A stretch of 64,000 nt of DNA from Streptomyces sp. S.PB5. Its GTDB lineage: Bacteria; Actinomycetota; Actinomycetes; Streptomycetales; Streptomycetaceae. Position 1 is the first letter of the stretch. Every line of letters begins with the position of its first letter. Under the pieces are notes generated by a model. The model was given only the letters and a program-made list of their open reading frames with translations. It had not been told where the DNA came from and searched no databases. This document shows positions 59,365-64,000 of the stretch, piece after piece. The stretch lies in contig NZ_JAQMWP010000004.1 of NCBI RefSeq assembly GCF_030403745.1, forward strand, positions 372,001 through 436,000, in the 5' to 3' direction. The translations under genes and the position numbers were made by a program.

Positions 59365-60681
59365 TTAAGTCCGCTCAGGTGACACGGTCAGCGGATCCCG
59401 GTAAAGCACGTCCAGCGCCACCGCACCGCCCGCCACCGCGAGCACGGAATCCGGGAAACTCGTCGGGATCACGGAGTCCGCCCGCCCGGCGCCGACCTCC
59501 TCCCGCAGCGCGGAGAGGCAGTCCTCCCGGTGCAGGGCGCCGACCTCGGTGACGACGACGACCTCCGGGTTGAGGATGTCGAGCAGCAGCCCGGCCGCCC
59601 GCCCGGTCATCCGCGACCGCTCCACCAGCAGCCGCACGGCCTCCGGATCACCGTCGGCCGCCGTCCGCACGAGATGCATCGGGTTGACGCCCGCGATGAC
59701 CCCGGCCGCCCGCGCCCGCCGGCACAGCGTGCGCTCGCTCAACTCGGCCTGGAGGCAGCCCACTCGCCCGCACCCGCAGCTCTCCGTGCCGCCCCCGAGC
59801 GGCAGATGCGCGATCGCCCCGGCCTGCGAACGCGGCCCGTGATGCACCTCGTCGTTGGTGGCGAACGCCGCGTCGACCACGTTCCCCACGAACAGATGCA
59901 GCACGCTCCGACTCCCCCGCGCCCCCCCAAACAACCGCTCCGCGTTGACCAACGCCCGCGCATGCCCATCCACATAAACCGGCAGCCCGCCGCACGTCCC
60001 AGCGCTGATTGGCAGATCTGTTCCGCCCTTGGTCCGCAAAAGCCCAGGTCGCCGGGGGCGGGTCTGGAACAGATCTGCCAATCTCTCCCTGATCAATTCC
60101 CGCACCGGGACGTTTTGCCAGCCCAGGAGTGGGTGTTCGACGACTGTGCCGGCCTTCTGGTCCACCCAGCCTCCGGCCGCGAAGCCGACGCCGAGCGGTC
60201 GGCACTCCGGCGTCGCGTCGAGCAGCGCGCCCAGCCCTTCGGCGGCCCGCGCCAGCACCCGGCCCGGATCGACGGCCCCTTCGTGCTTGAGCTCCCGCGA
60301 GGCCACCACCCGCCCCCGCAGATCGAGCAGCGCGACCGTGGTGTGGGGCACCGCCACGTGGACGCCGCCCACGACGAAACGCGAGGAATCCAGGTCGACC
60401 GGCAAGTGTGGCCGGCCCACACCGTTGGACCGCCGCGGCACGGCGGCCTCCCGGATCAGCCCCAGCCGTGCGAACCGGGCGCAGTAGTCGGTCACCGAGG
60501 CGGGGGAGAGCCCGGTCAGCCGGGCGATCGTGGAACGCGCCACAGGGCCGTGCTCCAGCACGGACCGCAGCACGACACTGGCGCTCGTCCGCCGCCGGTC
60601 GGCAACGGAGGCACGGGTGATGGGGGAGGCAAGGGCGGTGGGTATGGCGGTGGGCAAGGCGGTGGGTATGGCTGTGGGCAT
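59365..60681 (-). CDS. ROK-family transcriptional regulator carrying an in-frame inverted-repeat insert
   Basis: 438 residues. The N terminus is a PTAIPTALPTAIPTAL repeat, then a winged helix (ARSTIARLTGLSPASVTDYC). The ROK domain contains VGVGFAAGGWVDQKAGTVVE, the sugar-binding PVYVDGHARALVNAERLFGG and a complete zinc motif CGCGRVGCLQ. An extra stretch DLFQTRPRRPGLLRTKGGTD precedes PVYVDGH. It is encoded by a 77-bp element with 18-bp perfect inverted ends (60007-60083). The frame stays open, but the insert sits next to the conserved ligand/zinc region and could impair sensing. GAGG nine bases upstream favours the second ATG. Confidence 0.85.
   Translation of the reverse strand: MPTAIPTALPTAIPTALASPITRASVADRRRTSASVVLRSVLEHGPVARSTIARLTGLSPASVTDYCARFARLGLIREAAVPRRSNGVGRPHLPVDLDSSRFVVGGVHVAVPHTTVALLDLRGRVVASRELKHEGAVDPGRVLARAAEGLGALLDATPECRPLGVGFAAGGWVDQKAGTVVEHPLLGWQNVPVRELIRERLADLFQTRPRRPGLLRTKGGTDLPISAGTCGGLPVYVDGHARALVNAERLFGGARGSRSVLHLFVGNVVDAAFATNDEVHHGPRSQAGAIAHLPLGGGTESCGCGRVGCLQAELSERTLCRRARAAGVIAGVNPMHLVRTAADGDPEAVRLLVERSRMTGRAAGLLLDILNPEVVVVTEVGALHREDCLSALREEVGAGRADSVIPTSFPDSVLAVAGGAVALDVLYRDPLTVSPERT
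60007..60083. mobile_element. 77-bp MITE-like element with 18-bp perfect terminal inverted repeats
   Basis: Arms GATTGGCAGATCTGTTCC (60007-60024) and GGAACAGATCTGCCAATC (60066-60083) enclose 41 bp. The element lies within the ROK gene and adds residues absent from usual ROK proteins without stopping the frame. No transposase is nearby. No clear target duplication was seen. Confidence 0.55.
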
Positions 60682-61107
60682 GGCGATCATCCTCGGGAGC
60701 GGTCCGACACTGCGCCGTCTCGGAAGGGAGAGGCACGCCGGAGCAGGCCTCACCCGGGACGGCGACAGGCGGCCGCGCCCACGCGTCGCAGGTCGACATG
60801 GCGACGCGACGTGAGATCCAGGGCCTGGGCAACCATGGCTCGAAGGGTAGGGGCAGCGAACGAATCCGGCCAGAGTGCATCGCCCCATTTGGTGGGACCC
60901 TACAGACGCCGTTCACACTCGACACGTGAGTGAAACGTCCCGGCCTCAGTGACCGGTCTCACCCCGTACCGGGTGTAACCCACACCCTTTGTATGGAGAC
61001 CACCAAGCCGCAGCTCCAGCCTTTGTGGACCGCTGACGGTGATCGGCGCGCGGCGCCCGGGATAGCGTCGCGATGTCCTTCCCCGCCCTCACCCCCGCGG
61101 AGTCCCC
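60682..61107. other. 426-bp intergenic region between the ROK regulator and bioY
   Basis: No credible gene. A loose inverted repeat GTTCACACTC...TGAGTGAAAC (60911-60936) with CACGTG near its centre, and CACCCCGTACCGGGTG (60961-60976), are the only structured sequences. Either could be an operator for the divergent genes. Confidence 0.4.
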
Positions 61108-61686
61108 ATGAGCACCGCCGTCGCCCCCGTAACCCGCCCCGGCCAGGTCCTCGCCGACCTGCTCCCGGCCTCCCGCGTCCGGGACGCCGCGCTCGTGCTC
61201 GGCGGTGCCGCGCTCACCGGCCTCGCCGCCCAGATCGCGGTGCCCGTGCCGGGCTCCCCGGTGCCGGTGACCGGCCAGACCTTCGCGGCGCTGCTCGTCG
61301 GCACGACCCTGGGCGCAGGCCGCGGCTTCGCCTCCCTCGCCGTGTACGCGCTCGCCGGACTCGCCGGTGTCCCGTGGTTCGCGCAGGGCGCCTCCGGTGT
61401 CTCCGTCTCCTTCGGCTACATCCTCGGCATGATGCTTGCCACCCTCGCCGTGGGCGCCCTGGCCCGCCGCGGCGCCGACCGCTCGATGCCGCGCATGGCG
61501 GGCACGATGCTCCTCGGCGAGGCGATCATCTACGCCGTCGGCGTCCCGTACCTCGCCTTCGCCGCCGACATGTCCGCCTCCGCCGCCATCGCGGCCGGCC
61601 TCACCCCGTTCCTGATCGGCGACGCCCTCAAGGCGGCCCTGGCGATGGGCCTGCTGCCCACCACCTGGAAGCTCGTCAACCGCTGA
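61108..61686 (+). CDS. bioY: biotin transporter BioY
   Basis: A 192-residue membrane protein, the substrate-binding S component of an ECF-type biotin importer. The family block GSPVPVTGQTFAALLVGTTLGA and the following ASLAVYALAGLAGVPWF with FGYILGMMLA are typical, and about six helices are predicted. GGAG lies five bases before the ATG. No bioM/bioN energising genes are adjacent. Actinobacterial BioY proteins can work alone or use shared ECF modules. The end overlaps the decayed FAD oxidase on the other strand by 11 bp. Confidence 0.93.
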   Translation: MSTAVAPVTRPGQVLADLLPASRVRDAALVLGGAALTGLAAQIAVPVPGSPVPVTGQTFAALLVGTTLGAGRGFASLAVYALAGLAGVPWFAQGASGVSVSFGYILGMMLATLAVGALARRGADRSMPRMAGTMLLGEAIIYAVGVPYLAFAADMSASAAIAAGLTPFLIGDALKAALAMGLLPTTWKLVNR

Positions 61687-62834
61687 ACCCGCCGCTGAAC
61701 CCGCTGACGTGGTCGGGGAAGAGGCTCGCCGGGGCGTACACCGACTTCAACCCGGCGAGCCTCCTGCGCGTCTCGTCGTCGTACAGCCCCGCGCTCCGAT
61801 CCCCGGCCCCGAAAGCGAAGTTGACCGCCCGTCCCAGCGTGACGGGCGCGAGCACCGCGAAGGCCGGATCAAGGACCCCCCGCGCCTTCTCCCGTTCCCC
61901 CGTGGCCAACAGCCGCACCAGGAAACGCCCTTCACGCCATGGCACGGAGTTCACGGCGGCCACGGCGAGCGCCCCACCGAGATGATTGACCTGTACGACG
62001 ACCATGGTGCCGGTGCCGGTGCCGGTGCCGGTGCCGGTGCCGATGCCCGGTCCGCCGCAGGACCTCGGTGCCCATGTCCGCATCGAGGTCGCTCAGCACC
62101 GCACTGTCCCCGTGGTAGGCGTGCGGAGAGGCCGGGTCGCTGTGAATGGCGTGGCTCTCGGTGTACGGCATCTCCCGCAGCGAGTCGGCCAGCACCGGCC
62201 CGATCTCCCGCAGCGGGCCGACGAGTCGCTCCCCGCCCTCGCCCGCGGGCGACGCGTACGGAGATGACGTACCGCCCTCGTAGCTGCGGCGGCAGAGCCG
62301 GCAGGCCCGGATACGGTACGGCGGCGAAGGACGAGGTCAGTCCGTCCGGTACGGTCCGCGTCCACGCCTCGTACGCCCGCAGTACCGCCGCCGGATCGAC
62401 CTGACGCCCGTCGAAGGCGAGCGGGCCGTCGTACAGCGTCCGCACCGGTACGAGGCCGATCTCCAACTCGGTGACGATGCCGAGACCGTGTCCGCCGCCG
62501 AGGGGACCCCGGTACAGGCCGGGTTCGGACTCCCGCGTCACTTGGCGGCGCCGACGGTCACCCGGTCCATGCCCTTGGCCGAGACGAGTACGCCGCCGTC
62601 GACGGGCCCAGGCCGGCCATGACCGGTGGCCTGGACGGCGACCGGCAGCCGCTCGGCCGCAGCATGCCGTACGGCGGCGACGGTGTCGTCGGCGGGACGG
62701 GCGACGACGAGGTGGGCGGGATGCACGGCGAACCCGGTCTGGAACCCGACGAGTTCCTCGGCGGGAAGGCTGCCGGTGGGGTGGCCCGTGTGCCTGTCGG
62801 TGGGGTGGCCCGTGTGGCTGTTCATGCACGGCAT
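61676..62834 (-). pseudogene. decayed FAD-linked oxidase (6-hydroxynicotine-oxidase/BBE type)
   Basis: Pieces of one protein lie in successive frames: the N terminus AEELVGFQTGFAVHPAHLVV...VQATGHGRPGP (62780-62538), a middle GPLGGGHGLGIVTELEIGLV...TVPDGLTSSFAAVPYPG in a second frame, ADSLREMPYTESHAIHSDPA back in the first, and the C-terminal BBE part YDDETRRRLAGLKSVYAPAS in a third. At least three frameshifts and a deletion of the central FAD-domain segment are needed. A GGTGCC hexamer run (62006-62041) lies at the last shift. It cannot make an intact enzyme. Confidence 0.8.
62006..62041. repeat. hexanucleotide repeat (GGTGCC)6
   Basis: Six perfect units followed by GATGCC, inside the FAD-oxidase pseudogene at a frame change. 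It is the same type of array as the GGTGCG run at 7345-7380. Confidence 0.9.
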
Positions 62835-62837
62835 GCT

Positions 62838-62876
62838 GGAGGCATAACCTGACAGCTTCCGTCAGGTTATGCCTCC
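62838..62876. promoter_or_regulatory. 16-bp perfect inverted repeat, old operator or hairpin
   Basis: GGAGGCATAACCTGAC / GTCAGGTTATGCCTCC with a 7-nt spacer, just upstream of the pseudogene's start on the minus strand. The CATAACCTGAC core resembles TetR-type operator half-sites; no regulator gene remains next to it. Confidence 0.55.
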
Positions 62877-62880
62877 GTGG

Positions 62881-62950
62881 TGTCACCGCGCGTATGTCAC
62901 TGCGCGTATGTCACCGCGCGTCGTGTGTCAGCGCACGTTGCATGTCACTG
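62881..62950. repeat. degenerate 14-bp tandem repeats TGTCAC(C/T)GCGCGTA
   Basis: Units start at 62881, 62895 and 62909, with further TGTCAG and TGTCACT copies at about 62926 and 62943. The array reaches the stop of the LPXTG protein gene. It has no coding function that I can see. Confidence 0.75.
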
Positions 62951-63670
62951 CGTGCGGACCTCCTGCCGCGGTCGCCGGGCGGACCACCACAGCCCCGCCG
63001 CACCGGCCGCCAGCAGTGCCGCGCCCGCCGCTCCCGCCGGGAGCAGGTCACGGACGGGACCGGTCTTGGGCAGCTCGTCGCCGCCCGGTGCCACCGGCTG
63101 GTTGTCGGTGCCGAGGAGCAGCGGGGTGGCCGGGGCGTTCGGCGACGGGTTCGTCGTACCGAACGGAACCGGGCCCTGTTGCCAGAACGTCTTCTTTCCG
63201 TCGCCGGTCTGCACCGGCAGACAGATCTTTCCGGTCTTTCCGAGATCGAATGACGCGTCCACGGCGTACGACTTCGACTTACCGGCCGCAAGATTGTCGA
63301 TCGGGCAGGAGAAGCCGCTGTTCGATCCCTCCGGCAGATCACTTTCGGCAATCGAGGAGCAGCCTTGAACGTTGTTGACCGTGAGGCCGTCGAAGCCGAC
63401 GACCAAAAGCCTGATCTCTCCGCTGTCCTTGGTCCCCTCGTTCTTCACCGTGGCGGTGAGGTCGGTCTTTTCGGAACTGTTGTCGACCGAGATCTGTTCG
63501 GGCAGCAGCGTGGTCAGCTTCACTCCCGCCGGCGCCTCGTCAACGGCCTTTCCCCCCTTGCTGCTTCCGGGTCCCTCTTCCGCGCTCGCGGTTGCGGAAA
63601 GGATCATCACGGCCGAAAAAGAAGCCGTGACCAGCGATCCAGCGATGGTCGTCATACGACGAGAACTCAT
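62945..63670 (-). CDS. LPXTG-anchored cell-surface protein
   Basis: 241 residues. The signal peptide (MSSRRMTTIAGSLVTASFSA...ATASA-EEG) starts at an ATG behind AAGGGGG. The surface domain (LTTLLPEQISVDNSSEKTDL; TVKNEGTKDSGEIRLLVVGF) looks like a CARDB/DUF11-type Ig fold, with a Cys pair (GCSSIAE, FSCPIDN). The C terminus has the sortase signal LPKTG, then a hydrophobic helix (LLPAGAAGAALLAAGAAGLWW) and a basic tail RRPRQEVR. It should be linked to peptidoglycan by sortase. Its partner or role is unknown. Confidence 0.85.
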   Translation of the reverse strand: MSSRRMTTIAGSLVTASFSAVMILSATASAEEGPGSSKGGKAVDEAPAGVKLTTLLPEQISVDNSSEKTDLTATVKNEGTKDSGEIRLLVVGFDGLTVNNVQGCSSIAESDLPEGSNSGFSCPIDNLAAGKSKSYAVDASFDLGKTGKICLPVQTGDGKKTFWQQGPVPFGTTNPSPNAPATPLLLGTDNQPVAPGGDELPKTGPVRDLLPAGAAGAALLAAGAAGLWWSARRPRQEVRTQ

Positions 63671-63826
63671 GTTCGTCCCCCTTGGCTGCGCCTGAATTCG
63701 CAGTACTTGAAGAGCTACCACAAGATTTCTCCGCACTATGCTGGTACGGCGCGAAGTGTGACCATTGTGTTGAAGTAGGCGTTGACCGGTGCGTGGTTGA
63801 GGGGGTGCAACGGATTGCCGGGGAAC

Positions 63827-64000
63827 ATGGGAAACGCGGGAAACACGAGGAGTGGCGGGGCTCCCGGGATATTGGTGACGGGACGTTATCGCCTGGTCGA
63901 AAGCATTGGCCAGGGCGGAATGGGCCGGGTGTGGCGGGCGGCCGACGAGATGCTCGATCGCGAGGTCGCCGTCAAGGAGATGCGCATCGACGGTCTCGAC
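63827..64000 (+). CDS. Ser/Thr protein kinase (PknB type), 5' part only
   Basis: The first 58 codons of a eukaryotic-type kinase that runs off the right edge. The Gly-rich loop is [20 protein letters not shown], and the ATP-binding Lys is in [11 protein letters not shown]. The ATG at 63827 has GGGG four bases upstream; a GTG at 63875, in the same frame and directly before TGRYRLVE, is an alternative. Streptomyces have many such membrane-linked kinases. Its substrate and outer sensor domain are outside the window. Confidence 0.88.
   Translation, partial: MGNAGNTRSGGAPGILVTGRYRLVESIGQGGMGRVWRAADEMLDREVAVKEMRIDGLD

Noticed and set aside
62881..62950. CRISPR-like array
   Set aside because: The units are directly tandem with no unique spacers and are too short.

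Overview
The window is a GC-rich (about 72%) chromosomal segment of a Streptomyces-type actinomycete. Codon third positions are almost always G or C, GTG starts are common, and many long open frames lie antisense to real genes. The gene order resembles the Streptomyces coelicolor region running down from about SCO2657 (csnR) through malQ, pepN, asd, an S8 protease, a DsbA-like protein and sodF to an amino-acid permease. That comparison is from memory and was not searched. I found no rRNA, tRNA, CRISPR array, complete insertion sequence or prophage.

1-12.5 kb: the left edge cuts a leftward sugar-uptake operon (ROK regulator, binding lipoprotein, permease) that looks like the chitosan-oligosaccharide csn operon. 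Then come a secreted protein, an MscS channel, an HNH endonuclease, a PadR / ABC ATPase / ABC permease operon, malQ with a small repeat-containing ORF in front, an I36-like secreted inhibitor and a small membrane protein. 12.5-17.6 kb: two drug-resistance-like modules, each with a regulator divergent from its target and striking operator repeats between them (TetR / FAD monooxygenase; MarR / MFS + EamA exporters). 17.6-28.2 kb: aminopeptidase N, a DUF1203 protein, aspartate-semialdehyde dehydrogenase, two tandem copies of a sigma-factor / membrane-partner module, and a large subtilisin-like protease.

28.4-41.8 kb: CGNR regulator / VOC pair, a flavin-reductase-fold protein, a Nudix hydrolase, a Tat-exported phosphoesterase, a class C beta-lactamase-like hydrolase, a GT4 glycosyltransferase, an aminoglycoside phosphotransferase-fold kinase, an AbiEi/endonuclease-like protein, a second PepN, and a DsbA-fold mycothiol-reductase homologue behind a SigR-type promoter. 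Two small zinc ribbons follow, next to a phosphodiesterase remnant. 42.4-48.3 kb is a carbohydrate cluster with two FGGY kinases, a hydroxyacid dehydrogenase, a DeoR regulator and a histidine phosphatase. 48.3-52.6 kb: a DUF574 methyltransferase, sodF with a near-perfect Nur box, and a two-gene NLR-like system whose proteins share an amyloid-type motif. This last pair is the most interesting system in the window.

52.6-64 kb: amino-acid permease; a sulfur-scavenging set (TauD-type dioxygenase, FMN monooxygenase, SsuB/SsuC/SsuA-like transporter); a second ROK regulator carrying an in-frame 77-bp inverted-repeat element; BioY; a decayed FAD oxidase; an LPXTG surface protein; and the start of a Ser/Thr kinase at the right edge. 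Perfect hairpins separate most convergent gene pairs.
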